Assembly (NCBI GenBank): GCA_902802535.1
Contig: CADCML010000006.1
Location: forward strand, 20,243-84,242
Direction of reading: 5' to 3'
DNA: 64,000 bases
From: an uncultured Bacteroidia bacterium
Lineage (GTDB): Bacteria; Bacteroidota; Bacteroidia; Bacteroidales; F082
In this document: one piece after another, positions 45,426-54,708 of the stretch
How positions within the stretch are numbered: the first letter of the stretch is position 1
Layout of the letters: every line of letters starts with the position of its first letter
The notes under the pieces: generated by a model
What the model was told of the DNA's origin: nothing
The model's input: only the letters and a program-made list of their open reading frames with translations
The model's database searches: none
Program-made: the position numbers and the translations under genes

Positions 45426-46172
45426 ATGTTGCTGAATATCAAAAATCTACACGTCTCCATCGGAGGCAAGGAAATCCTGAAAGGATTGAATCTGGGCGTC
45501 AATGAGGGCGAAATCCACGCCATCATGGGACCCAACGGAACAGGAAAAAGCACCTTGGCAGCGGCCATCACAGGTCGCGAGGGCTACGAAATCACCGAGG
45601 GCGAAATCTGGTACAAGGGCAAGAACATCGTCGGGATGTCACCTGAAGACCGCGCCAACGAAGGCATCTTCCTCAGTTTCCAGTACCCCGTCGAGATTCC
45701 GGGCGTGAGCATCCAGAACTTCATGCGTACCGCCGTCAACTCGAAGCGTGAATATCAAGGACTTCCACCCATGAGCACGGTTGAGTTTATGAAGATGATG
45801 AAAGAGAAGCAGGCCATGGTGGAAATTACCGAGAAGCTGCAAAACCGCTTCGTCAATGTGGGTTACAGCGGTGGCGAGAAGAAGAAGAACGAAATCTTCC
45901 AGATGGCCATGTTAGAACCGAGCCTCGCCATCCTCGACGAGACCGACTCCGGCCTTGACATTGACGCGCTCCGCATCGTGGCGCACGGCGTGAACCAACT
46001 GCACAACAGCGAGAACGCCTTCGTGGTCATCACGCACTACCAGAGGCTGTTGGACTACATCGTCCCCGATTTCGTCCACGTGATGTACGACGGGCGCATC
46101 GTTAAGACGGGCGGCAAGAACCTTGCCCTCGAACTCGAAGAAAAAGGCTACGAATGGATTAAGGAACTTTGA
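45426..46172 (+). CDS. sufC: Fe-S cluster assembly ATPase SufC
   Basis: 248 residues, ABC-ATPase fold: Walker A MGPNGTGKS, the modified signature YSGGEKKKNEI, Walker B LAILDETDSGLD and the H-loop VITHYQRLL. It drives the SufBCD scaffold. Complete and of normal length; directly followed by sufD. Confidence 0.95.
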   Translation: MLLNIKNLHVSIGGKEILKGLNLGVNEGEIHAIMGPNGTGKSTLAAAITGREGYEITEGEIWYKGKNIVGMSPEDRANEGIFLSFQYPVEIPGVSIQNFMRTAVNSKREYQGLPPMSTVEFMKMMKEKQAMVEITEKLQNRFVNVGYSGGEKKKNEIFQMAMLEPSLAILDETDSGLDIDALRIVAHGVNQLHNSENAFVVITHYQRLLDYIVPDFVHVMYDGRIVKTGGKNLALELEEKGYEWIKEL

Positions 46173-46174
46173 TT

Positions 46175-47002
46175 ATGGACAACCAACTTATCATAGCCGC
46201 CAACCAAAGCCGCGAAATCATTGAGTATGACGATGATGCGCATTTGACGCCCGAGCCGAAAGTCTCCGAAATCGTCCTCAATGAAAACTCCAGCCTTGAG
46301 TTGTACGTGCTGCAAAACGTGAACAATGAGGCTTCCATCCAACGTGAGTTCAAGATTAGGCAGTTGGCCGACAGCCGCCTGAAAATTGTGGTCATTACCT
46401 TCAACGGCGGCGACATCCACAACACGTATACCGTCAATCTTGATGGCGAAGGTGCTGATACCCAAATCTATGGCCTCTATCTCATCGATAAGAAGCAGCA
46501 TGTGGAGAACTATTTGAAGGTGAACCACAACGTGCCGCACTGCACCAGCAACGAGAAGTTCAAGGGTGTTTTGGACGACGAGGCCACGGGCATTTTCAAC
46601 GGCCATGTCTATGTGGCAAAGGGCGCGCAAAAGACGGATGCTCACCAAAATAACAGCAACATCATCCTCACCCCGACGGCCAAAATCAACAGCCAACCAT
46701 TTTTGGAGATTTACGCTGACGATGTGAAATGCTCGCATGGCACCTCCACGGGCCAACTCGACCAAGAGGCGATGTTCTACATGCGCCAGCGCGGTATCAG
46801 CAAGGCCAACGCGAGGATTTTGTTGATGTATGCCTTCGCTGCCGAGGTGAGCAACCATATCGGGAATGAAATGCTGCACGAGCACATCGACGACATGATC
46901 AAACGTCGTCTGCGCGGTGAGTTGTCGAGCTGCGAGACCTGTGTGTTGCGGTGCAGTCATCCGAAGGATTACAATTTTGATATTGATTATTCGAAGATTT
47001 AG
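46175..47002 (+). CDS. sufD: Fe-S cluster assembly protein SufD (short form)
   Basis: 275 residues, clearly shorter than the roughly 420 of E. coli SufD; it has mainly the SufB/SufD beta-helix core and the C-terminal block NPTAKINSQPFLEIYADDVKCSHG-like region (visible as QPFLEIYADDVKCSHG, MFYMRQRGIS and CETCVLRCSH). The first credible ATG lies three bases after the sufC stop; a TTG two codons earlier overlaps that stop. Acts with SufB and SufC. Confidence 0.9.
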   Translation: MDNQLIIAANQSREIIEYDDDAHLTPEPKVSEIVLNENSSLELYVLQNVNNEASIQREFKIRQLADSRLKIVVITFNGGDIHNTYTVNLDGEGADTQIYGLYLIDKKQHVENYLKVNHNVPHCTSNEKFKGVLDDEATGIFNGHVYVAKGAQKTDAHQNNSNIILTPTAKINSQPFLEIYADDVKCSHGTSTGQLDQEAMFYMRQRGISKANARILLMYAFAAEVSNHIGNEMLHEHIDDMIKRRLRGELSSCETCVLRCSHPKDYNFDIDYSKI

Positions 47003-47010
47003 TAAAGTTG

Positions 47011-47212
47011 GAACAAAACATTCAAAACAGACAAAACAATTGTGGCAAAGAAAGTCGCCAACCGGCTCCTTTCCAGCGTATCCTAAAGGATGCCAAGAGC
47101 CAATGATGAAGTTTTCAGCCGCCATAGGCGGAGAAGCAACGGCGAGCGGTTGTAAGCCGTTGCATTGTCCAATCACAAAAGCTGGTTTTGAAAGTTTTGC
47201 AAGTTTTGTGAC
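47011..47212. repeat. MITE-like element between sufD and sufS
   Basis: The ends are imperfect inverted repeats built on ACAAAAC/TTCAAAAC (about 47011-47038 and, on the other strand, 47181-47212). Inside at 47050-47074 is a 25-base stretch whose exact reverse complement occurs at 61629-61653 in a similar element beside hydE. This copy carries an extra insert with the hairpins GCCGCC/GGCGG and AACGG/CCGTT. No protein is encoded. Confidence 0.65.
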
Positions 47213-47227
47213 AAAAACAGACATACA

Positions 47228-48445
47228 ATGTTGAATATCAACGAAATAAGAGCCCAATTCCCCGTCCTTGACCAGCAGGTTTACGGCAAACCCTTGGTCT
47301 ATCTCGACAACGCTGCTACCACGCAAAAGCCCTTGTGTGTCATTGAGCGTGAGCGCGACTATTACTTGCATGAGAACTGCAATATTCACCGTGGGGTGCA
47401 TTACCTCAGCCAAAAAGCGACCGAGGCTTACGAACATGCCCGCCAAACCGTGGCTGATTTCATCAACGCCAAGGAATCAAGGGAAATCATTTTTACAAGA
47501 GGCACCACAGAATCCTTAAACCTTTTGGCCACGGCTTTTGAGCACCTTTTTGTAAATGAGGGTGACAAGGTGTTAGTAACAGCCATGGAGCACCACTCCA
47601 ATCTCGTGCCGTGGCAGCAGATGGTGCAGCGGCATCATGGGCAGTTGCTCGTCGTGCCGATGAATGACAAAGGTGTGTTGGATTTGGACCAATACGAAAA
47701 ACTGCTGCAAGAAGGCCCGAAAGTTGTTTCTATTGCGCATATTTCCAATGTGTTGGGTACCATCAATCTCGTCAAACAGATGATTGCGATGGCGCATAAC
47801 TACGGCATCCCCGTGGTCATCGACGGTGCACAGTCTATGGCGCATCATCCCATTGATGTTCAGGATTTGGATTGCGACTTTTTCGTCTTCTCAGGCCATA
47901 AGATGTATGCCCCGATGGGCATTGGTGGCTTGTATGGCAAGGCGGAGTGGCTGGAAAAGTTACCGCCCTATCAATTCGGTGGTGAGATGGTCGACACGGT
48001 GAGTTTCGAGAAGACCACCTTCAATGTGTTGCCCTTTAAGTTTGAGGCTGGCACGCCCAATGTGGGCGCAGCCTTAGGTCTGGAAACTGCCATCCAATTT
48101 CTTCAAAGCCTTGACAGGAAAGAAGTTGAAGCACACGAAAACCAACTTTTGCGATCCGCCATCCAGCAACTTTCAGAGATTGACGGCATCCGTTTCATCG
48201 GCGAGTCTGAGCAACGTTCAGGCTTGGTTTCCTTCATCATTGAAGGCATCCATCCCTACGACTTGGGCACGATTATCGACAAGATGGGCGTGGCCGTGCG
48301 TACAGGTCACCATTGCGCAGAGCCAGTGATGACACGTTTCGGCATCCCAGGTACGGTGCGAGCTTCGTTTGCGTTGTATAATACGTTGGAAGAAGTTGAT
48401 GTTTTCGTTAAGGCTGTTCGACGGGCTGCGATGATGCTTCGTTGA
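47228..48445 (+). CDS. sufS: Cysteine desulfurase SufS
   Basis: 405 residues of the group II SufS class. PLP-binding Lys is in FVFSGHKMYAP, with the DGAQSMAHH block, and the active-site Cys is in VRTGHHCAEPVMTRFG. It frees sulfur from cysteine for SufBCD. It starts 15 bases after the MITE-like element and its 3' end overlaps a convergent gene by 38 bases. No sufE is nearby. Confidence 0.95.
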   Translation: MLNINEIRAQFPVLDQQVYGKPLVYLDNAATTQKPLCVIERERDYYLHENCNIHRGVHYLSQKATEAYEHARQTVADFINAKESREIIFTRGTTESLNLLATAFEHLFVNEGDKVLVTAMEHHSNLVPWQQMVQRHHGQLLVVPMNDKGVLDLDQYEKLLQEGPKVVSIAHISNVLGTINLVKQMIAMAHNYGIPVVIDGAQSMAHHPIDVQDLDCDFFVFSGHKMYAPMGIGGLYGKAEWLEKLPPYQFGGEMVDTVSFEKTTFNVLPFKFEAGTPNVGAALGLETAIQFLQSLDRKEVEAHENQLLRSAIQQLSEIDGIRFIGESEQRSGLVSFIIEGIHPYDLGTIIDKMGVAVRTGHHCAEPVMTRFGIPGTVRASFALYNTLEEVDVFVKAVRRAAMMLR

Positions 48446-48938
48446 CTTCCTCGACTGCCGTTTCCTTGGTAGCCGTTTCCTCAACCGTTTCCAAGGTGAG
48501 TTTTCCGTCCTTCATCTTGATTTTCTTTTTCACCCGTATGGGCGCGATGAAGAGCACCATCAGCGTTTCGAGGGCGTATTTCATCCAGGGGACAAAACCC
48601 GTCGTCACGAATTGGAAAATGATGAGTAGGATGGAGGCCACCACAAAGATGGCTTTGCCGTAACTCTTCTTTCTGAAAATTTGTATTAAACTGAATACCA
48701 GTGTTATAAGAAGAACTAACTGAAGAATCGGGGTCAAAAGCTCAGATTTGTCTTGCTCGATATTGGCTTCGTTGTAGTAGTAGGAATCGATGTAGTATTG
48801 GCTAAAAACGACCGTGATGATGGCGAAAATGAGCAACAACCCATAAAAGGTGATGGCAAAACTTGCCGCCAACTTCATGAGCAGTGTCAATTCGGGCTTC
48901 AGGTTGAAAATCTTTCCTTCGAGCTCTTCGTTTTTCAT
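48408..48938 (-). CDS. Hypothetical membrane protein
   Basis: 176 residues. Four hydrophobic stretches (LMKLAASFAITFYGLLLIFAI, ILQLVLLITLVFSLIQIF, IFVVASILLIIFQFV and YALETLMVLFIAPI) are followed by a charged, Glu/Val-rich tail. No family recognised. Its start overlaps the stop of the neighbouring membrane-protein gene by four bases, so the two are cotranslated, and it is convergent with sufS. Confidence 0.65.
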   Translation of the reverse strand: MKNEELEGKIFNLKPELTLLMKLAASFAITFYGLLLIFAIITVVFSQYYIDSYYYNEANIEQDKSELLTPILQLVLLITLVFSLIQIFRKKSYGKAIFVVASILLIIFQFVTTGFVPWMKYALETLMVLFIAPIRVKKKIKMKDGKLTLETVEETATKETAVEEVNEASSQPVEQP

Positions 48939-49447
48939 ACTAAATCTGAGTTTTGGGATTGGTTGTTGACCATTTCCATCCGCTTGAAATACAGGTAGTA
49001 AAGCAAAATAAAGATGGCAGTGAGCAACAAATCCGAGGTGAACGGCGAAGGTTTTTGCAGCGGATACAAGAACACCGATGCGTTGATGAGCATGAGTATC
49101 TGTGCGATGGCGTATATGTGGAGACCGCGTTTGTCGCCCTTGAACATCTTGACGACACCAACCATGGAAGCGATGAATAGCACTAGCAGGATAAGGTAGT
49201 AGTTGGGGTTGATTTTGGCGAGCATGGCCGCACCATCAGTCATCATTTGGGTCATTTCTTCGTTCATGCCGGAAAAGGGTGCCATCATTTCCTCGAATTG
49301 TCCGTTTTCGAGCATGGTTGCCATTTTTGGAATGAAGAAATACGAAACTATGGAACTGAGGATGTTCCAGCAGGCGTTGAGGAACGACAAAACCAAAAGG
49401 ATGGTCATCCCTGTGGGGCGTTTTTGTGGTTGGACGGTGGTTTCCAT
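48935..49447 (-). CDS. Hypothetical membrane protein
   Basis: 170 residues. Membrane segments are GMTILLVLSFLNACWNILSS, YYLILLVLFIASMVGVV, IYAIAQILMLINASVFLYP and LLLTAIFILLYYLYF; a Met/Glu-rich loop lies between the first two. It has the size and topology of DUF4870-like or DUF2569-like small membrane proteins but no clear match. Precedes and overlaps the other small membrane-protein gene; a GGGCGGACAC palindrome lies just upstream. Confidence 0.65.
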   Translation of the reverse strand: METTVQPQKRPTGMTILLVLSFLNACWNILSSIVSYFFIPKMATMLENGQFEEMMAPFSGMNEEMTQMMTDGAAMLAKINPNYYLILLVLFIASMVGVVKMFKGDKRGLHIYAIAQILMLINASVFLYPLQKPSPFTSDLLLTAIFILLYYLYFKRMEMVNNQSQNSDLV

Positions 49448-49453
49448 TTCTTT

Positions 49454-49528
49454 GTAGGGGCGGACCCATGTGTCCGCCCTTTATTTGTCAATTTTTGTTT
49501 CAGGGCGGACACGTGAGTCCGCCCCTAC
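49454..49528. repeat. Inverted pair of GGGCGGACAC repeats
   Basis: Two 27-base arms (49454-49480 and 49502-49528) are complementary at 25 of 27 positions across a 21-base loop; both include GTAGGGGCGGAC and GTGTCCGCCC. Each arm is itself partly palindromic. It sits between two minus-strand genes, 6 bases before the start of one and just after the stop of hutH, so it might act as hutH terminator. Confidence 0.7.
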
Positions 49529-49535
49529 GACGGGT

Positions 49536-51047
49536 TTATTCGTTTTTCAAATCATCAAATGCCAACGGGTAATTCTTCACAAAATCAACCGATTTGGCAA
49601 TTTCGGTGTACATCACCTTGTCGACGCGCACGAATTCCACCAGTTTGCGGTATTCGGCGACGAACTTTTCGATGATGGGCGACGACTTCAGTGGACGGCG
49701 GAATTCCAAGGCTTGGGTAGCGTTGAAGAGCTCAATAGCGAGCACGCGCTCCAAGTTTTCGGCCACGCGTAGAGCCTTCGTGGCAGCGTTGGCACCCATG
49801 CTGACGTGGTCTTCCTGACCTTGTGACGACTCGATGCTGTCGACCGAAGCGGGCGAGCAGAGTTGTTTGCTCTGGCTGACGATGCTCGCGGCGGCGTATT
49901 GCGGAATCATGAAACCGCTGTTGAGACCGGGTTCGGCGACGAGGAAGGACGGCAGACCGCGTTTGCCACCAATCAGTTGATAGATACGGCGTTCGCTGAT
50001 GTTGCCCAACTCCGCCATGGCGATGGCTAGGAAGTCCAAGGTGATGGCCAAAGGCTGGCCGTGGAAGTTGCCCGCGCTGATGACCAAGTCCTCATCGGGG
50101 AAGATGGTCGGGTTGTCAGTGACGGCGTTGATTTCCTCGCTGAACACGGAAGCCACATAATCGATGGCATCTTTCGAGGCACCATGCACCTGCGGCATAC
50201 AGCGGAAGGAATATGGGTCTTGTACGTGTTTCTTCTCCCTGACAATCAGCTCGCTGCCCTTGGTGAACTCGCGCACACGTTTGGCCGTGACGATTTGTCC
50301 GTTGTGGTGACGGATTTGGTGCACTTGGTCGAAGAAGGGTTCAATGCGGCCGTCGAAGGCTTCCAAGGAAACTGTTCCGATGAGGTCGGCCAAATAGCTG
50401 AGACGGAAGGCTTTGAGCAATACATAGGTGCCGTAGCTGCTCATGAACTGTGTGCCGTTGAGCAGGGCCAAACCTTCTTTCGACTGCAAGGTGATGGGTT
50501 CCCATTTGAACTTTTTGAGGATTTTCTCGGCAGGGTAAATCTTGCCCTCAAAATGCACCTCGCCCAAACCGAGCAAAGGCAGCATGAGGTTGGCCAAAGG
50601 CGCCAAATCGCCGGAAGCACCAAGTGAACCTTGGTTGTAGACTACGGGCAGCACGTCATTGTTGAAAAAGTCGATGAGGCGCTGAACGGTGATGACCTGC
50701 ACGCCGCTGTTGCCGTAGCTGAGGCTCTGCACCTTTAATAATAGCATGAGGCGGACGATTTCTTCGGGAACCATTTCGCCCGTGCCGCAAGCGTGCGACA
50801 TGACGAGGTTCTTCTGCAAGGTGCTCAAATCCTCTTTCGAGATGCTGTGGTCGCAGAGGGAGCCGAAGCCGGTGGTCACGCCATAGATGGGCTTCTCAGG
50901 GTTCTCCATCTTCTTGTCGAGATAGTCGCGGCATTTCTGGATGCGCTTGATGGCATCCGCGCTGAGTTCGAGCTTGTAGCCCTTGGTAAGTATTTCATTT
51001 ACCTGTTTGAAGGTCAGTTCCTTCGATGAGATTTTATGGGTTTTCAT
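49536..51047 (-). CDS. hutH: Histidine ammonia-lyase
   Basis: 503 residues. The self-formed MIO cofactor derives from ASG at residues 144-146 (GSLGASGDLAPLA), and Tyr55 lies in YGVTTGFGSL. The selectivity region reads SHACGTG; Ser-His here is the histidine-lyase pattern, unlike the HL of tyrosine lyases. It turns histidine into urocanate. hutU and hutI are absent nearby, so the rest of the pathway is elsewhere, or the enzyme serves another route. Confidence 0.85.
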   Translation of the reverse strand: MKTHKISSKELTFKQVNEILTKGYKLELSADAIKRIQKCRDYLDKKMENPEKPIYGVTTGFGSLCDHSISKEDLSTLQKNLVMSHACGTGEMVPEEIVRLMLLLKVQSLSYGNSGVQVITVQRLIDFFNNDVLPVVYNQGSLGASGDLAPLANLMLPLLGLGEVHFEGKIYPAEKILKKFKWEPITLQSKEGLALLNGTQFMSSYGTYVLLKAFRLSYLADLIGTVSLEAFDGRIEPFFDQVHQIRHHNGQIVTAKRVREFTKGSELIVREKKHVQDPYSFRCMPQVHGASKDAIDYVASVFSEEINAVTDNPTIFPDEDLVISAGNFHGQPLAITLDFLAIAMAELGNISERRIYQLIGGKRGLPSFLVAEPGLNSGFMIPQYAAASIVSQSKQLCSPASVDSIESSQGQEDHVSMGANAATKALRVAENLERVLAIELFNATQALEFRRPLKSSPIIEKFVAEYRKLVEFVRVDKVMYTEIAKSVDFVKNYPLAFDDLKNE

Positions 51048-51062
51048 ATTGTTATGTATTTA

Positions 51063-51150
51063 TTGTGTTTCTGTTGATGCAGGGACTGACGTCGCCTGCT
51101 TACTGGTTGTGTTTCTGTTGATGCAGGGACTGACGTCGCCTGCTTACTGG
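51063..51150. repeat. Exact tandem duplication of 44 bases
   Basis: The segment 51063-51106 is repeated exactly at 51107-51150 (each begins TTGTGTTTCTGTTGATGC and ends CTGCTTACTGG). It lies between hutH and hisS. The following 80 bases contain complementary CCCCT/AGGGG and CCCCCTTGAAAGGGGG hairpin pieces of the type seen as dispersed repeats in Bacteroidales. Confidence 0.75.
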
Positions 51151-51229
51151 TATGTCGCCCCTACGGGGCTTTGCGCTTCCCCCCTTGAAAGGGGGTGCCC
51201 GAAGCGGGGGATTCAAACCTCGCTTTGCG

Positions 51230-52591
51230 CTATTCCTTTAATATCGTTTCCACTAATTTGTTGGCTTCCACCACCGTTTGCGTTCCTTCTTTCATGAATT
51301 TCATGGTGAATTTCCCCTCGGCCACCTCCTGTTCACCAGCGATGACGACAATCGGGATGGCGCGTTGGTTGGCGTATTTCATCTGTTTCTGAATCTTGGC
51401 CGCATCAGGATAAATCTCCGCGTTGATGCCGTGCTTGCGCACCTGGTTGAGGTATTTCAGGCAATATTTCTCCTCGTTCTTGCCGAAGTTGAGGAAGATG
51501 ACCTTTGTGCTTTCCGACATGGTCTCAGGGAAGAGATTGAGGCCTTCCAAAACATCGTAGATGCGGTCGGCGCCGAAGCTGATGCCCACGCCGGACACGT
51601 TCGGCAGACCGAAGATGCCTGTAAGGTTGTCGTAACGGCCACCACCCGAGATGCTACCGATGGCGAAATCCTTGGCCTTTACTTCGAAGATGGCGCCGGT
51701 ATAGTAGTTCAGGCCACGGGCGAGGGTAAGGTCAAGTTCGGTGTCGATGTTCAAGTCCATGTTGTCAATGTAGTCGAACAAGGTTTCAAGTTCCTCAATG
51801 CCTTTTTGGCCTACTTCGTTATTGAGCAAAGGTTTCAGTTGGGCAATTTTTTCGCGTGTGTTGCCCTTCATGAAGAGAATGGGCTGGAGTTTGTCGATGG
51901 CGGCTTGCTCCAATCCCTTTTCGGCCAGTTCCGCGTTCACGGCCTCGATGCCGATTTTGTCCAACTTGTCAATGGCAATGGTGATGTCCACCAAAGCGTC
52001 AGACTTGCCGATGTATTCCGCGATGCCTGCCAACACCTTTCGGTTGTTGATTTTCAGCATGACGTTGATTTTCAATGCGCTGAAAACCTCGTCCACGATT
52101 TGAACCAACTCGGCCTCGTTCAACAAGGAATCGCTGCCGATGATATCCACGTCGCATTGGTAGAACTCACGGTAACGGCCTTTCTGCGGGCGGTCGGCGC
52201 GCCAAACGGGTTGGATTTGGTAACGCTTGAAGGGGAAGGCGATTTGCTCGCGATACATGGTGACGAAACGGGCAAAGGGCACGGTCAGGTCGTAACGCAG
52301 GCCTTTTTCGCTGATTTTGCTGGCGAGTTTCATGGATTCAAGCGGCTCGCCGTTTTGCTCCACGCCGCTCATGAAGTCGCCCGAGTTGAGCACACGGAAC
52401 AGAAGCTTGTCGCCCTCGTCGCCGTATTTGCCCAAAAGAGTGCTGAGGTTTTCCATTGAAGGGGTCTCAATCGGTTGGAAACCAAAGCGTTTGAACACCG
52501 TCTTGATGGTGTCGAAGATATAATTGCGGCGCACCATGACCTCCGGAAGGAAGTCGCGGGTGCCTTTGGGGATGCTGGGTTTTTGTGCCAT
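51230..52591 (-). CDS. hisS: Histidyl-tRNA synthetase
   Basis: 453 residues from [16 protein letters not shown]. Class II synthetase: motif 1 around [11 protein letters not shown], motif 2 [17 protein letters not shown], the histidine motif [14 protein letters not shown] and the anticodon-binding C-terminal domain. Charges tRNA-His. A TATTTTTG element at 52607-52614 excludes the longer start at 52627. Confidence 0.95.
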   Translation of the reverse strand: MAQKPSIPKGTRDFLPEVMVRRNYIFDTIKTVFKRFGFQPIETPSMENLSTLLGKYGDEGDKLLFRVLNSGDFMSGVEQNGEPLESMKLASKISEKGLRYDLTVPFARFVTMYREQIAFPFKRYQIQPVWRADRPQKGRYREFYQCDVDIIGSDSLLNEAELVQIVDEVFSALKINVMLKINNRKVLAGIAEYIGKSDALVDITIAIDKLDKIGIEAVNAELAEKGLEQAAIDKLQPILFMKGNTREKIAQLKPLLNNEVGQKGIEELETLFDYIDNMDLNIDTELDLTLARGLNYYTGAIFEVKAKDFAIGSISGGGRYDNLTGIFGLPNVSGVGISFGADRIYDVLEGLNLFPETMSESTKVIFLNFGKNEEKYCLKYLNQVRKHGINAEIYPDAAKIQKQMKYANQRAIPIVVIAGEQEVAEGKFTMKFMKEGTQTVVEANKLVETILKE

Positions 52592-52606
52592 TTTTGAAAT
52601 TTTTTG

Positions 52607-52614
52607 CAAAAATA
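52607..52614 (-). promoter_or_regulatory. -7 promoter element of hisS
   Basis: TATTTTTG on the minus strand, exact TAnnTTTG, 16 bases upstream of the start codon. Confidence 0.6.
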
Positions 52615-52621
52615 CTAAAAA

Positions 52622-52676
52622 TGTCAAGAGGAAAAGAATTCCATATTGAAAAATACGAAATCATTCCCTCTTGACA
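52622..52676 (-). terminator. Possible hairpin terminator after the zinc-ribbon gene
   Basis: TGTCAAGAGG (52622-52631) and CCTCTTGACA (52667-52676) are exact complements with a 35-base loop; on the minus strand a TTTTT run follows. The long loop makes terminator activity uncertain. Confidence 0.4.
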
Positions 52677-52703
52677 GATGGGTGGTATTAAAGTATTTCC
52701 GCT

Positions 52704-53237
52704 TTACTTGAGTATATTGAACTTGCCGATGATAGGCAGGGGTTTCATCCTTCCTTTCACAGCGTTGATGATGCCGATGACGGCCAAGACGATGATGCCG
52801 CATGAGGCCAAGCCATATAATCCGTTGAACAGGCCAAGGATGATGTTGAGCCATGAGGCACCGACAGAGGCCATGATGACGCTGTTGAAGGTCATCAGAA
52901 GAGACAAGCCAATGGATGTGGCACACAAGATGAGCCCTTGATTGGCGTGGAACCTGACGAAAGGGGAATTCTTGGCTCCGAAGATTGGTGCCAGCACGAG
53001 GATGCCCAGATAAGCCTCAAGGGCGAGGGTTTTTTCCATGGAATCGGGTTCTGTCCCATTCTCAACAGGTGGAGGTGTCGGTTGGTAAGTTGGTCGAGGC
53101 TCGGGTTCAGGGATGGGTTCCGGCTCAGGGAAGGGATTGGGTTGCGGTTCTGCACTGATAGGTGCAATGGGCGTTCCGCAGTCGGGGCAAAATTTGATGT
53201 CGCCAGATATTTCTAGCCCACAATTTGGACAATACAT
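52704..53237 (-). CDS. Zinc-ribbon DUF4870-like membrane protein
   Basis: 177 residues. N-terminal zinc ribbon MYCPNCGLEISGDIKFCPDC (two CX2C pairs), then a Pro/Glu-rich linker, then four short membrane segments in the DUF4870 pattern (LEAYLGILVLAPIFG, FVRFHANQGLIL, GLYGLASCGIIVLAVIGIIN). The FHANQG motif is typical. The role of the family is unknown. Confidence 0.83.
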   Translation of the reverse strand: MYCPNCGLEISGDIKFCPDCGTPIAPISAEPQPNPFPEPEPIPEPEPRPTYQPTPPPVENGTEPDSMEKTLALEAYLGILVLAPIFGAKNSPFVRFHANQGLILCATSIGLSLLMTFNSVIMASVGASWLNIILGLFNGLYGLASCGIIVLAVIGIINAVKGRMKPLPIIGKFNILK

Positions 53238-53267
53238 GATAACTTCTTTTTATGTTACTGTTACGGT

Positions 53268-54680
53268 TTATTTTAGTTCAAATTCTTCTCCAGGCTCGGG
53301 GATAAAGATGTTGTCCCAGCCTTCCTTGCGCAGCTGACGTTTGTAGAATTGCTGCGCCTCGGGATCGCCGTGGACGATGAAGGTTTTCTTGATTTTGCTC
53401 GGATCTTGGCAACTCAGGTAGTTAATCATTTCCTTGTAGTCGCCGTGACCACTGAAGGCGTCGATTTCGTAGATGTCGGCATTCACGGCGTGTTCCATAC
53501 CGAAGATGGAGACCGTCTGGGGCTTGGGTTTAGCCAAGAGCTTGGCTCCCAATGTAGTAGGAGCGCAGTAGCCGATAGCAAGGATGCTGTTGTTGGGGTT
53601 CTCGATGCTGTTCGCGATGTGGTGTTTCACGCGACCAGCCTCCATCATGCCCGATGCCGAGATGATGATGCAAGGCTGTTTGGTGGCATTTAATGCTTTC
53701 GACTGGTTGATGTCGCGTACAAAGGTCAAACTGTTGAAACCGAAGGGGTCGGGGTCGTATTCGATGACATCCTTCACATCGTCGTTGAAAAGGTCGACGT
53801 ACATGCGGAAAATCTCGGTGGCATTGACGGCCAAAGGACTATCGACGAAAACGGGGATCTTCTCGGGCAATTTGCCTTCGTTGTAGAAGTTATTCAACAG
53901 ATACACAATCTCTTGCGTGCGGCTGACGGCGAACGAAGGGATGATGAGTTTGCCGCGTTTCACCACGCAGGTATCGTAGATGATTCTCAGAAGCTCTTCT
54001 TCAGCATTGGCTCGGTCGCTGTGGAGACGGTTACCGTAGGTGGACTCGGTGATGAGGTAGTCGCAATGCGGGAAAGGTTCGGGCGAGCGCAGCAGGTAGT
54101 TGTTTTTGCGGCCGATGTCGCCCGTGTAGGCGATGCGGGTCATCTTGCCGCCTTCGTCGATTTCGAGGATGGCGCAACCGCTGCCGAGCAGGTGGCCCGT
54201 GTTGTTGAACTTCACCTTAATGTTACTGTCCAAATAGAGATAGCGGTTGTAGCTGACGGTGACGAAAAGGTCCATACAAGCACGCGCATCTTTCTCAGTG
54301 TAAATGGGTTGCAACGCGGGCATACCCTGTTTGCGGCGTTTCTTGTTGAACCACTCCATATCGTTCTCCTGAATGAAGCCCGTGTCGGGGAGCATGATGC
54401 TGCACAGGTCTTTGGTGGCCGGCGTGCAGATGACTTCACCCCTGAAGCCCAGCTTATGGAAATAAGGTATCAGGCCGCTATGGTCGATGTGGGCGTGGGT
54501 GAGGATGATATAGTCGATTTCCTCGGGGTTGACCATAATGTTACGGTTGGCGGCATCGGTTTCGAGGCCCTTGCCTTGGAACATGCCGCAGTCCAACAGG
54601 ATTTTCTTACCGTGGTCGGTGGTGATGAGGTGCTTGCTGCCCGTCACTTCCTGGGCCGCACCGATGAATTTGATTTTCAT
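53268..54680 (-). CDS. MBL-fold beta-CASP metallo-hydrolase (RNA specificity type)
   Basis: 470 residues from MKIKFIGAAQEVTGSKH. Metal-binding motifs LTHAHIDHSG, NTGHLLGSG and YTGDIGR, the beta-CASP domain with FAVSRTQEI and ISASGMMEAGR, and the C-terminal AFSGHGDY plus FIVHGDPEAQ identify the Ysh1/CPSF73-like RNA-processing family. It probably acts as an RNA endo- or exonuclease. The start is fixed by a TATTTTTG element at 54699-54706; a longer start at 54728 lies upstream of it. Confidence 0.9.
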   Translation of the reverse strand: MKIKFIGAAQEVTGSKHLITTDHGKKILLDCGMFQGKGLETDAANRNIMVNPEEIDYIILTHAHIDHSGLIPYFHKLGFRGEVICTPATKDLCSIMLPDTGFIQENDMEWFNKKRRKQGMPALQPIYTEKDARACMDLFVTVSYNRYLYLDSNIKVKFNNTGHLLGSGCAILEIDEGGKMTRIAYTGDIGRKNNYLLRSPEPFPHCDYLITESTYGNRLHSDRANAEEELLRIIYDTCVVKRGKLIIPSFAVSRTQEIVYLLNNFYNEGKLPEKIPVFVDSPLAVNATEIFRMYVDLFNDDVKDVIEYDPDPFGFNSLTFVRDINQSKALNATKQPCIIISASGMMEAGRVKHHIANSIENPNNSILAIGYCAPTTLGAKLLAKPKPQTVSIFGMEHAVNADIYEIDAFSGHGDYKEMINYLSCQDPSKIKKTFIVHGDPEAQQFYKRQLRKEGWDNIFIPEPGEEFELK

Positions 54681-54698
54681 TGCGCTGAAATTTGGCTT

Positions 54699-54706
54699 CA
54701 AAAATA
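54699..54706 (-). promoter_or_regulatory. -7 promoter element of the beta-CASP gene
   Basis: TATTTTTG on the minus strand, exact TAnnTTTG, immediately downstream of the terminator of the preceding gene. Confidence 0.6.
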
Positions 54707-54708
54707 GT

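Noticed and set aside
51160-51229. Possible tRNA or rRNA fragment suggested by the G/C-rich hairpins
   Set aside because: No cloverleaf, no T-loop or anticodon arm could be drawn; it looks like a dispersed hairpin repeat.
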